Assembly: GCA_003117195.1 (NCBI GenBank) | Contig: BDSI01000003.1 | Span: 1 to 64,000, forward strand | Direction of reading: 5' to 3' | Origin: Eudorina sp. 2006-703-Eu-15 | Taxonomy: Eukaryota > Chlorophyta > Chlorophyceae > Chlamydomonadales > Volvocaceae | DNA length: 64,000 nucleotides | Shown here: positions 51,501 through 61,339 of the stretch, piece by piece | How the letters are laid out: each line of letters begins with the position of its first letter | Position numbering within the stretch: position 1 is the stretch's first letter | The notes under the pieces: generated by a model | The model's database searches: none | What the model saw: only the letters and a program-made list of their open reading frames with translations | Told to the model about the DNA's origin: nothing | Position numbers and translations under genes: made by a program

Positions 51501-54500
51501 CACCACGCCCCTCCCCCCTCCCCTCCCCGTCACCCCAGGCCCCTCCGCGGGACGGTGGCGCTGCCTCTCCTGGCTGCTGCGCCGCTGCCGCCTCGACCTG
51601 GCCATGTGCGAGCAGCTGGACCTGATCGGCCGTACGGCGGAGCTGGCACGGTACGGCATAATTTGACTCCTCTGCGACGCACCCATTTGTATTCTGCTAG
51701 CGGCTCGTGCTTGTCGTATACTGTACGGTATCGTACACCCCGGGGCGGGTGCAGTCCCCGCTGGCTGGCCTCCCGCCTGATGGGCCCCCCCACGCACAGC
51801 ATCCCTGGACCGCCCTGCGCTCCTCCCCGCCTCCCCACCTCGCACCTCCCCGCAGCACCTTCGGCATCGACTTCTTCTCGGTGCTGTCCCGGGGCAGTCA
51901 GTACCGGGTGGAGTCCCTGCTGGTGAGGCTGGCGCACATCAACAACTTCATCATGCCCTCACCCAGCCGGGAGCAGGTGGGGTGCGGGGGCGAGCAGGCG
52001 GACGGGGGCCCGGGGGCGGAGGCGGACGGGGCGCGGGGGTGGGGTGCGAGTGCGCAGGTGAGGCGAGCCGATGAGCTGGCGCGAGGGACGCGATCCGACA
52101 GGGTGAGGAGGGGAGGAGCAGGTTGAGAGGGAGGGTATAGAAAATTGGTAGACATTGAGAGAGAGGTTGCGAGGGAGGGAGGGAGGGAGGGAGGGAGGTT
52201 GCGAGGGAGGGAGGGAGGGAGGCGTTAGGGGGACTGCCAGCGGGGTCACGCGTCGTTGGTCCGCACTGAACCAACGAGCGCGGATGGCGTTGTTTCGGCG
52301 GGTGCTTGGGTCATTGCCCGGCCTCCGCCCACTCTCTTTCGCCCCCCGCACCTCCGCAGGTGGGCGGGCAGCCCGCCATGGAGGCGCTTCCCCTGGTGAT
52401 GGAGCCCGAGAGCCGGCTGTACACCTCCCCCGTGGTGGTGCTGGACTTCCAGTCGCTCTACCCCTCGCAGATCATCGCCTACAACCTGTGCTACAGCTCG
52501 TGCGTGGGGCGCCCGCAGCACGCCAGGGCGGGTGAGTGGGGACGGCGACGGGCACGGGGAGGGCCGGTGGGACTGTCGGGAAGCGGGCTGGTCAGGGCAG
52601 TGCGGGGTTGGGGGGTCTGGGTGGAGCATCCGGCGGCAAGAAGGCGCTCGTTGGTCGGGGACTCCTGGGACGTGCGCCCTTGATTTGGGTTCCCCTGATT
52701 TGGGTTTCGCCGCTTGGCCCCACGCCTGCCGCCTCGGTGTCGTACAACCGTCCCCGTAGCCGGGCAGCCTGTACGACTGGGCGTGACGCAGTACAGCTAT
52801 CCGGTGGGCGCCGTGCTGCCGGACACCGTCGAGGACGCGCGCGCCACCCCGGAGAACCTGGTCATCACCCCCAACGGCATCGCGTACGTACCGCATGAGG
52901 TACGGCATCGTACGACGGAAGTTGAAACGCCGGCATGTGAGGCAGCTCCTGAATATCGTTTCTCCCTTGCCTGCTCACTGTTACACCCCTGCCCCAAGCG
53001 TGACACCGACACACACACGCTCAGTTATCTTTTACACACACGCGCACACATGTTTCGCCACGTCCGCGCTTCTCCTGCTCGTCCAGGTACGGCCAGGTGT
53101 CCTGCCGCGGATGCTGTCGGAGATCCTGAACACGCGCATCATGATCAAGGGCGCCATGAAGCGAGTGCCCCCGGATGACAAGGTGCGCGTCGCTCCGCAG
53201 GGGGCCGCAGCCCCCTGCAACACGGATGTGCAGCCCCGCACGACCCTTGCAACACGGATTTGCAGCACCGCAAACCGGGGAGTGGGGGATGTCTCGGGCG
53301 CTGAACGACTTGTCGCCGTCGGTGCGGTGCCGACCAACGATCTCGGTTGACGGATATCGACTCGGTTCCGGAACTGCCATCTCGCCAACTCAAGGTTTAG
53401 CGCCCTTGGTCCTTGCCTCGACCCCCCTGGTCCTTGCCTCGACCCCCCTGGTCCTTGCCTCGACCCCCCTGGTCCTTGCCTCGACCTCGTCAGAAGTCCA
53501 CGACCCACATCCGCGGCCCTTTAGCTGGTCGACTCATACCCGCGGGCGCTGCCTCCCTCATCCCTCGGCCGCAGGTGCTGCTGCGCATCCTCAACGCGCG
53601 CCAGTTCGGCCTCAAGATGATCGCCAACGTGTCGTACGGCTACACCGCCGCGGGCTTCAGCGGCCGGCTGCCGTTCGCGGAGCTGGCGGACTCGATCGTG
53701 CAGTCGGGGCGGCAGACGCTGGAGAACGCCATCGCGATGGTGGGTGCAAAAGAAAACAGCCCACACGATGGTGGGTGCAACCTGGGGGCGCTTTCCTCCT
53801 TTATTGATTTGATAAAGGAGTATGGAGTAGGGAGAGGGGGAGTGGTGGTACGGGTACCGTATCAGTCGTGGGGGTCCTGGTGCGCTCCTCACTGGCGCAG
53901 GACAGTTGGTTGGCCCGGAGGGTGGGGCCACCATCACCGTTCGCCGTCTTGCGGTGTACCGTAAACAATTGGTTTACCTTATCGTATGCGTTTCGTGGAG
54001 CGGTGAAAGGTGAATGTTTTTCGGTTCCTTGGTGGGGCTGTCGCCCGCCACCCGCGCTGCCAGGTGGAGTCCAACCCCGAGTGGCGCGCCCGGGTGGTGT
54101 ACGGCGACACGGACTCCATGTTCGTACTGCTACCCGGGCGCGGCCGCAAGGAGGCCTTCCGCATCGGCGCCGAGATCGCGGCGGCGGTGACGGCCGCAAA
54201 CCCCACCCCCGTCACCCTCAAGATGGAGAAGGTGCGGGACCTCGTGGTCAGGGCGCTTGCCCTTGCCGGCACCTGAGGTCTCCCCTCGCGTTTGGAGCGT
54301 CTGCTCAGACACCGGGGGACCGGCGCCCGCTCCGGTACACGCGCCGGTACACTCCGCACCATCCCTGTCGCCTGTGGGTGCGATACGATGTTCAATAAAA
54401 CCCCGCACAATCCCTACCCTCTGGCTCCCCATGAACCCCCCTGCTCACCCCGCTCCCCGCTCTCCCCCCGCCCCCCCGCTCCCCCGCCCTCCCACCCCGG

Positions 54501-57500
54501 CCCCCAGGTGTACCAGCCCTGCATCCTGCAGACCAAGAAGCGCTACGTGGGCTTCATGTACGAATCGCCCAACCAGGCGCAGCCCACCTTCGACGCCAAG
54601 GTGTGTGCGGGCGGGGTTGGGGGGCGCCGGGCTGCGTCACGGTAGGAGGATGGGCTGAGTTGGGGCCGTCCGCTGCCGGGTCGGGGGGGGCGGGTAACCC
54701 CTACCCGCCATGACCTGCCATACCTTCCCCTACCGAGTGTGGGGTAACTGTATGTACGGCACCTCTCACCCCAGGCCCGCTCACGTCCAGCCGCACCCGC
54801 TTGGCCCCGCCCGTGGAACCCCCCCCCAGCCCCCTCTTTGCTCTGCAGGTACCGCACCCCGCAAGTATACTGCGTTATGCTGGGTGTGCCCGGGTTCGTT
54901 GTGCGGGTTTATCTATTTTTCTCAATATAACCCCCAGCCCCCTCATCCTACGAATCGTCACCCCCACCCCGGGCCTCACCCCCACACCCCACACCTCGAA
55001 CCCAACCCCTACCCACCCGTTGGTCGCCGGTCACCGATCACCGGTTACTGGTCACAGGGCATCGAGACGGTCCGCCGCGACAGCTGCCCCGCCGTGGCCA
55101 AGATGTTGGAGCAGTCGCTGCGGCTGCTGTTCGGCGGCCGGGACCTGTCGGCGGTCAAGGCCTACCTGCGCCGCCAGTGGACCAAGATCCTGGCCAACCG
55201 GGTGTCCGTACAGGACTTCATATTCGCCAAGGAGGTCAGGTGCGGCGCGGGGGAGGGGGGGAGGGGTGTTGGTTGGCTATCAAGGGAAAACCAAACTCAG
55301 AAACGAACCCGGGCACACCCACAAAACTGAGAATACTTACGTGAGGACGTGGCGGGGCGAGTTGCTTTGCAAACTTCCCTCCGGCGCCCCAACACCCCCG
55401 ACCGCCTCGATGGGGGGCCTGTCCCGCCGCCACCACCGCGCCCCCGCCGCCAGTTTCTCGGTAGGGCGGCCCCGCCTGCCTGTGCGCCTTCGGTCTGCCG
55501 CCCGGCGATGCCACCCGCCCGCCGGGCCCCCCTGGCCCCTGGCCGCGGTGCCCTGCCACCCCCCCCCAGGTTGGGCACCTATTCGGCCAACGCCGCCACC
55601 ATCCCGCCCGCAGCGGTGGTGGCCACCAAGGCCATGGCGGCGGACCCACGGGCGGAGCCGCGGTACGCGGAGCGCGTGCCGTACGTGGTGGTGTACGGCG
55701 AACCAGGTGGGGCCGCCGGCAGCTGCCGATGCTGCCTCATCAGCTTCCCTCACCTCTTTCACCTTGCCAGTCGCTGCGCCTGCCCAGGTCACCGCCCCGT
55801 CGCTGCCTGCGTGCCGTACCGTGATGGGCTGTTGCCTGCCTCCCCACCTGCCTGGATATTTGCCTGGATGTCTGCCTGCTGCCTCTGCCTGTCTTCTTCC
55901 TGCTGCCTGCTGCCTGCTGTTCCCCCCCCCCGCTGGGCTGCAGGCGCTCGGCTGGTGGACTTGGTGGTGAGTCCTCACCAGCTGGTGGAGAGCGGCGGGG
56001 CGCTGAGGCTCAACGGCACCTACTACATCACCAAGCAGATCATACCCGCGCTGGAGAGGGTGCTCAGCCTGGTGGGGGCGGGACGGGAGCGGGGCCGCAG
56101 GGGCCCTGGACACAGCCTACCGGGTATCCGGTTTGCCGGCGATAAGCGCAGGGGGGTGGGGCTGGCTGGCGGGCGTCCTGCTACTGGGGTGGTTGAATTG
56201 CGTACGTGGTTATTGGACATTGGGAACAGAGCCGCGGGACGGCAAAGCCGGCGACAAGTTGGACACCGAACCGCAGGCATGTGCGCGTGCGTCTGGTTTT
56301 CAGATCAGGTGTGTGACTGAGCAGGTCAGGGCGTTGGAGTGGGGTCAGCAGTGGCAGTGTGGCGCTGTCCGTCCGGGGGGCGGCTGTGGCGCGGCCCGGC
56401 ACGTCGGCGCAATCACCTTCCCTGGCCGAAAGTTGTGTGCTTTGGGGTTAAATTGGAAAAAGTTGTGTGCTTTGGGGTGCCTCGCAGGTGGGCGCGGACG
56501 TGCGGTCCTGGTTCGCGGACATGCCCCGGCCGCAGCGGATGCTGCCGCAGAAGCGACCCGCGGGCGCGCTGCCGCTGGCGCTGGCGCTGGGGCCGGGAGG
56601 GGCCCGGGGGCCAGGTGGGTGGGGCGGAGGCGGCCTCCGGGGGTCCTCCGGCGGGGGCGTTTCTGTTCTGCGGTCCGGTGTCGGGCCGGGCTGTCAGTCA
56701 GTCCTCCTCCGCCGCCGCCCTCTCCTCCCTTTCCCGCTAGAAAGCAGCAGCGTCACCTCCCTCCTCCGCCGTCAGAGGGCAACCCCGCACGCGCATCAGA
56801 CAGCGGAGCGCGTCATCCGTCATGTCCCCTGACGCCGCTTGCCCTACAAAACAATGAACCCTGGGCTTTGAGACTAGACAGGGTCATAAGCTGGAGCGTG
56901 TCCGTGCGAAGTAGCGATGGCCGTTCCTAACGTTAGGTCAGCACTTGCTTCTTATGGAGATGGGGACGTGTGGCTTGGGTGCTTCAAAGGCACCGGCCCA
57001 GGAGCGGGGTCGTAGCGGTATCGGGTTTTACATTGCTCCGCCGCGACGCAGGGGGTGGACACGGTACTGGCGGCGGCGGCGGCGGCGGCGGCTACATGGG
57101 AGCAGGCGGCACCATCGACCGCTTCTACCTGTCCCGTCACTGCGTCGTGTGCGACGAACTGACGCGCGCCGCGGAGCCGCTGTGCGACACATGCAGGTAC
57201 GAAACACGCAATAAAGTAGGGTTGCACTGCACGGCATATGTACGGCATATGTACGGCGTGTCAATCCTTGACACACGGATCACGTTACTCGGGTGGGGCC
57301 TGTTTTGAGAGTACGTGGCGGTACTTGCCGTACCCGGGCCCCCAGGCGCGACCCGCAGGCCTCCCTCGCGGTCCTCACCGCCCGCGTGGCTCGACTGGAG
57401 CGACAGCACACCCACATGGTCCGCATCTGTCTGCACTGCGGCGGCGGCGGCGTCAGGGTGGTGCCGCTGGGGTCGACACCAGCCGGCGCAGGGGGCCCGT

Positions 57501-57793
57501 CCGCACTCGGGGACGGCCCCCTTGGCGGCGGCGGCGGAGGCGCACGAGGTGCCGCCGGCCGCGGCCCCTTCGGCGGCGGCGGACACCGCGGCTCGGCCAC
57601 CGCCGCCGCCGCCTCGGGCACGGCTGCGTGCGATCTGAATCGGTACAACGCGGGTTGCGGGGGCGTGGTCTGTGATTCGCTCGACTGCGGGGTGTACTTT
57701 GAGCGACGGAAGCTGGCTTCGGAGCTGGCGGCGCTGGGCGGCATGCTTCGGAGCGTCCGGGCTCTGTGGCCGGACGAGGCAGAGGACGGGTGA
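31142..57793 (+). CDS. REV3: DNA polymerase zeta catalytic subunit, giant form
   Basis: B-family polymerase that extends past damaged bases (translesion synthesis) in the nucleus with REV7. Twenty-eight exons join in phase: 31142-31342, 31546-31603, 31973-32213, 32476-32587, 33243-33844, 34167-34239, 34573-34752, 35283-45944, 46186-46244, 46507-48340, 48558-48664, 48998-49526, 50498-50689, 50850-51039, 51539-51650, 51856-51976, 52360-52531, 52760-52899, 53087-53182, 53575-53739, 54064-54231, 54508-54600, 55058-55239, 55570-55706, 55944-56071, 56488-56614, 57052-57196, 57346-57793 = 17,274 nt, 5,757 aa. N-terminus: FSIRIVSIDYYMAPPIP, then PFYGYH. Polymerase motif A DFQSLYPS (Asp ~5120), motif B ARQFGLKMIANVSYGY (~5235-5250), motif C YGDTDS (Asp ~5297/5299). 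Two C-terminal Cys clusters: HCVVCDE...CDTC and ICLHC...VCDSLDC, the second being the Fe-S ligand site in this family. Known REV3 proteins are about 1,500-3,100 aa. Confidence 0.93.
32298..32330 (-). repeat. Dispersed intron repeat, family A
   Basis: Reverse-orientation copy in REV3 intron 3. On the minus strand it reads ATATAGGCGATTGGTAGGCAT and then TCCAAACGGCGCTG. Confidence 0.7.
34470..34503. repeat. (CT)n microsatellite in REV3 intron 6
   Basis: About 16 CT dinucleotides. Confidence 0.97.
35283..45944 (+). other. REV3: REV3 exon 8: single 10,662-bp exon
   Basis: 3,554 codons with no stop, bounded by CATCGCAG and CACATG/GTACGG, both in phase with neighbouring exons that match REV3. It encodes residues ~490-4043, corresponding to the disordered linker between the N-terminal domain and the polymerase core. 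The content is low complexity: poly-Ala, poly-Gly, Pro-rich runs, poly-Gln (about 10 residues near 38018-38047; ~20 near 39554-39608), an alternating Asp-Leu run (37290-37350) and an Ala-Glu run (40865-40965). I recognise no folded domain. Hidden introns that happen to keep the frame cannot be excluded without RNA data. Confidence 0.85.
49811..49860 (-). repeat. Dispersed intron repeat, family A
   Basis: The most complete copy: on the minus strand TATAGGGAATTGGTAGACAT, then TTTCAAACTGCGCTGCTGCC, in REV3 intron 12. Confidence 0.78.
49996..50300. repeat. 152-bp tandem duplication in REV3 intron 12
   Basis: Two copies starting CTATTTCCGTCTGCCG at 49996 and 50148, essentially identical. Each contains a pyrimidine-rich run. 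The second copy ends close to the acceptor-side pyrimidine region. Confidence 0.95.
51081..51160 (+). repeat. Family A repeat fused to the (TG)n-flank sequence
   Basis: TATAGGAAATGGGTAGACAT is followed by CCATATTGTGTTAAAATAAACCGAGAGACACGAC in two pieces, then ATAAACCGAGACATCCATATTGTGTGTG. The AAATAAACCGAGAGACACGA part equals the sequence at the border of the 5' (TG)n tract. It lies in REV3 intron 14. Confidence 0.75.
52131..52156 (+). repeat. Dispersed intron repeat, family A (short copy)
   Basis: TATAGAAAATTGGTAGACAT in REV3 intron 16, followed by a (GGGA)n run at 52166-52220. Confidence 0.7.
53407..53492. repeat. 21-bp tandem repeat (4 units) in REV3 intron 19
   Basis: Four copies of GGTCCTTGCCTCGACCCCCC(T). 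Confidence 0.96.
54879..54902 (-). repeat. Dispersed intron repeat, family B (reverse)
   Basis: GCTGGGTGTGCCCGGGTTCG is the reverse complement of the family B core, in REV3 intron 22. Confidence 0.7.
55290..55346 (+). repeat. Dispersed intron repeat, family B
   Basis: Contains the exact core AACGAACCCGGGCACACCCA and an ACTTACGTG tail, as at 17602-17655. It lies in REV3 intron 23, soon after the exon 23 donor. Confidence 0.8.
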
Positions 57794-58093
57794 TGGGTCC
57801 GAGGGGGCGGCGTAACGGGGCGAGGACAGGGACGGTGATGGTCGGGAGGGAAACGAGGAGGCAAGGAAACGACTCGAAACCGAACTCCAACCGAACTCTA
57901 ACGACCGCCACGGCGCCAGCCCCTAGCGGGGGCCCGGCGGTGCTGGAATTCTCAAGAACTCTCGACTTGAAATCTTCATTTGGATTATTTAATGGTACTG
58001 CGTTCGTATACCAACGTGTACTGCACTCGTGGTGTGACCTGCGGCGAGGCGGTCCACACAGCAGGAGAGGGTCGGCACGGCGGCGCTTGAGAG
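57794..58093. other. 3' flank of REV3
   Basis: No gene seen. The REV3 poly(A) site should lie here, but I find no clear TGTAA within the first ~200 bp. Confidence 0.4.
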
Positions 58094-58150
58094 GCCGGCT
58101 GTGCCCTTGCAATCGAGGGCGATGTGCCCCGCATTGGCGCACGTGAGGGC
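58094..58150 (-). mobile_element. Possible gag-like zinc-knuckle remnant
   Basis: The minus strand reads ...ALTCANAGHIALDCKG, matching the last three ligands of a CX2CX4HX4C retroelement knuckle; the first Cys is Ala here. It sits in a short ORF (58327-57989) without other recognisable gag features. It is weak alone. The neighbouring repeat shared with the RT locus at 63.5-64 kb makes a retroelement origin more likely. Confidence 0.35.
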
Positions 58151-58397
58151 CTTGGCGAGGGGGCGATGAGCGATCCCCCAGCCCCACATCCCCCAACTGC
58201 GGCGCCGAGTGGTGAGAGTGGTGAAGAGGGGGGCGCGCAAGGTATTGCGCTGCCGCCTGCCGCTGCCGCCGCACCAGCCGCACCCCACGGCGATCCAGCG
58301 TTGGAGGCCCTGCGCGGTTCTTGTCAAATGTCAATAGATATACCTCGTGTGTATTTTTGCCTGAAACGTGGAGTGGGATTGCTTGTCCACAGCACGG

Positions 58398-58446
58398 CCT
58401 CGTGGGGCTGCACCTGAGGGGGTGCGTGGAGCTGCGAAGTGACAAC
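58398..58446 (+). repeat. ~48-bp sequence shared with the right window edge
   Basis: CCTCGTGGGGCTGCACCTGA and the bases that follow match 63952-64000 with few differences, in the same orientation. Here it lies directly before a 28-bp minisatellite block. Confidence 0.85.
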
Positions 58447-58451
58447 GCAAT

Positions 58452-58806
58452 GCGCCAGCCACAATCCAGAGGTACAGCTCCGGCTTCCGCCCACTAGCAG
58501 TCCAGCGACGATGCCAGCCAAGCAGCGGTTCAGCTCCGACAGCAGCAATCCAGAGGTACAGCTACGACATTAGCAAATTCAGCGGTCCCGCTCCGATGCC
58601 GGCCCTCCAGCGGTCCAGCTCCGATGCCAGCTCTCCAGCGGTCCCGCACCTATACCAGTCATCATGCGGTTCAGCTCCGACTTCAGCCGTCCAGCGGTCC
58701 AGCTCCGACGCCAGCCTTCCAGCGGTCCAGCTCCGACGCCAGCCTTCCGGCGGTCCAGCTCCGATGCCAGTCATCATGCGGTCCAGCTCCGATGCCAGCC
58801 AAGCAG
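58452..58806 (-). repeat. 28-bp minisatellite, second locus (~12 units)
   Basis: Units of the same family as 25.0-30.4 kb, in the opposite orientation (CCAGCGGTCCAGCTCCGACG-like on the plus strand). Divergence is higher at the left end. The right end abuts the broken RNA polymerase I gene fragment with no visible spacer. Confidence 0.93.
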
Positions 58807-59436
58807 TGGTTCATCTGTACGAACGCGTGGACCATGCCCACCTGGACGAAGTACTCTGCATCGTGAAGGCAAAGTTGACGGTTCCGTCTGTCAGGTAGTG
58901 GCAGCGCACCGTGGCCGATTGCTGGTCGGGGCGGACGCAGCTGCGACCCCCCGGGTGGGTCCGATGCGGGCGGGGAGGGCAGAGGGGAGGCGAGAGGGGG
59001 CTCTCACACAGGCTGGGAGGAACGACACGCCCCAATCATAAACACGATCATACTCATAGGCAGGGAGAGGAAGGGTAAGAGGAACTAGGTACACCCCCCT
59101 TGGCCCGCCCGGCTTGGGTCTTCCGGTCCGGGCCCGCCCTGTCCCCCTCAGCCCCTCACCGGTGCGCGCCGCCATCTCTGCCTCCCCCTCCCCCTCAGCC
59201 CCTCACCGGATGAGCGTCACCATCTCTGTGTAGTTGGCGCCCCTCTACTTGTAGGCCCCCCGCTTGAGCGCCATCACGTAGTGCCGCCGCTGCAGCACCT
59301 GGCAGCGGATGATGCGCTCGATGCCGTTGCACACAAAGTAGCCGCCCATCTCGTTGCCCTCCCCCATCAGCTCCCCGCGGCTGAGACCCGCCAGCGAGCA
59401 GCAGTTGGACCGGACCATGATGGGGAGGCCGCCGAG
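58806..59436 (-). pseudogene. RPA2: RNA polymerase I second-largest subunit (RPA2/RPA135) fragment
   Basis: Two neighbouring exons of the Pol I RPB2-like subunit can be read on the minus strand. Exon 59436-59207 encodes LPIMVRSNCCSLAGLS, then EMGGYFVCNGIERIIR, QRRHYVMALKRGAYK, a TAG at 59247-59245 where a coding residue is expected, and RGANYTEMVTLIR; a GTGAGG donor follows. The next exon, from 58940, encodes CVRPDQQSATVRCHYL; after a one-base shift near 58868 the family-like continuation AEYFVQVGMVHAFV appears. The sequence then runs straight into the 28-bp minisatellite at ~58806. With a nonsense codon, a frameshift and no further exons on either side, this is a dead fragment. The CAG acceptor before the first exon is intact, so it derives from genomic DNA and is not a processed copy. 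Confidence 0.82.
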
Positions 59437-59445
59437 CCTGAAGCG

Positions 59446-59592
59446 AGGTGAGGCGAGGGGAGGGAGGCGAGGGGAGGGAGGCGAGGCGAGGCGAGGGGAG
59501 GGAGGCGAGGGGAGGCGAGGGGAGGGGAGTGGAGGCGAGGCGAGGCGAGGGGAGGCGAGGCGAGGCGAGGGGAGGCGAGGCGAGGCGAGGGG
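59446..59592. repeat. (AGGCGAGGGG)n-type purine repeat
   Basis: About 150 bp of AGGCG and GGGAGG permutations in the intron just upstream (minus strand) of the Pol I gene fragment. It makes long low-complexity ORFs of no meaning. Confidence 0.95.
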
Positions 59593-59599
59593 GAAGCGG

Positions 59600-61240
59600 G
59601 ATGCGCGCTTTGTGTGTGTAGCAAATAACTCGCCCGACCCCACCCGACCGACTCGCGTGTGTTTAGAAAATGAACCCACCCCATGGGCATGGTCCTGAGC
59701 TCCTCGGACGGGTGACCTCCGCTTGAGGGTCCAGGTTGTCGAAGGTGCATGATGAAAGGCTGATGGAATGGAATGCGATGTCAGTCGGTCTTCGTCGTGG
59801 GGATGCACGTGGCCTCGATGACGAAGGGACCGCTGCCTCAGTACGGACGGCTGCCTGTGAGGAGGGGCGGCTAGCGACTTGGGAGTCACCAAGGTTACGA
59901 CTGCAGAACGGAACGTGTGGAACGGAAATTGGCCCCAATGAACATGAGCAAAACTAGCGGCGCCCTGACCTTCAAATCAGGCATCATTGCATGGCCGACG
60001 AAGGATGCAGTCCACGAGAAGATGCTCAACCGTAGCAAAGCTGTCGAGAGCATGTGATGTCAATCTTGTGACGCAGTATAGCGTTCCCCTAAGAGACGAT
60101 GCACAATGCTAAAGTTCAATATGCATGCCGCTTGCAAAAGGCAAAATTCCTGGCGTGCATCGTCGGGCATTGAGACATCTCGTCTTGCGGACTTCAGCAA
60201 GATAGTCACGTCTCGTAAACAAGGCGATCATCGTATGCAGATCAGCTTCGTGTCTAGACGTCTAAAGTTCTTAAACCAGCACTGACCTGGCGGTGCCGAC
60301 GCAACCCCGTCAGCAGCGTCCGGTCTCGAAAAGACGTCTTGGCAGCCCTGCAACAATGTATAGAATGCTAAGAAAGTATTCAAATTGAGCGACTATGAAT
60401 TGACTGCAGGGGAGCTACCTGTAGCATTCCATGCGACCACAACAGAAAAACTTGTTGCGCAGACGGCGCGTAGTACGCAGCGCAACGTGATGAAGAAGTC
60501 CTTCGGCTGCTTTCAAGGTGACGATAATCGATTGGGGCCAACCCTAAAACCGAACTGTCCCAAAAATATTATAGCAATCAATGAACTTTATGCAATTTGG
60601 TCTTTGTAAACAGTAACAATGTATTTCTGTAGCTGTTTATTGGAGAAACAGGGCCGAGCAGCATCCCTTTTTTCCAGGAGCTCATATGTACGACCCTTAC
60701 GAACGGACTTCCTGTCCTCTATCCCTGACATTGGATTCAATGTGTATGTCATCGTTATGAGAATCAGCAGCTGGGTAGTGTGCTGGACAGCTCGCGACTC
60801 GCCACTGTTGCCGTGTCGTGCAATTCAGCTGCTTGTTGTGCCTGCACCACTGCCAGAGCTCTGCAGGCGAGGCTCGGTCGGTCAGATTCAAACCTCCTTA
60901 TGACATTGCTACACACTTCTAGTGCTGTCTCCAACCTCCCTGCATTGGCAGCTTTTCCAAAGCGGCGCTAACCGGGACAAATGCGCAGCTGACGGGCGAG
61001 CTTGGCGAGAGATGAGAGCAGCCCAAAGTGACTTGCCTGCCTTGGCAGCAACGCCCGCCGGGGTCAGTACCGCAGCCAAAAGACATGCCCCTAGACCGCA
61101 CCCTGTTATCCATTGCCTTGACCTGAGGGTACCCACGGGGGTCGAATTTCAGGTAATCGTTACACGGGCCGTGTCACGGCGCCGTGTAACGGATAATCAA
61201 TTTTGTATATAAAAGTCCTATTGGCAAGTATCCATATACA
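59600..61240. other. Stretch without a supported gene
   Basis: Lower GC than the gene regions. No exon of the Pol I gene could be followed further upstream. At 61160-61191 there is a hairpin-forming GTTACACGG...CCGTGTAAC sequence. Confidence 0.45.
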
Positions 61241-61247
61241 CGGCATT

Positions 61248-61335
61248 GAAAATTTGGATACTCGGCGCGAGGAATCCTTTACTCGGCGCGAGGAATCCTA
61301 TACTCGGCGGGAGGAATCCCTTTACCTGGCGTCGC
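61248..61335. repeat. Degenerate 23-bp repeats, first cluster
   Basis: Three to four copies of ACTCGGCGCGAGGAATCC. The same phrase recurs at 62800-62885. Confidence 0.9.
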
Positions 61336-61339
61336 GTAT

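Noticed and set aside
59245..59892. 215-codon ORF as an intact gene
   Set aside because: Only its last ~60 codons match the Pol I subunit. The rest is the purine repeat and intron read through, and the stop is the nonsense codon inside the exon.
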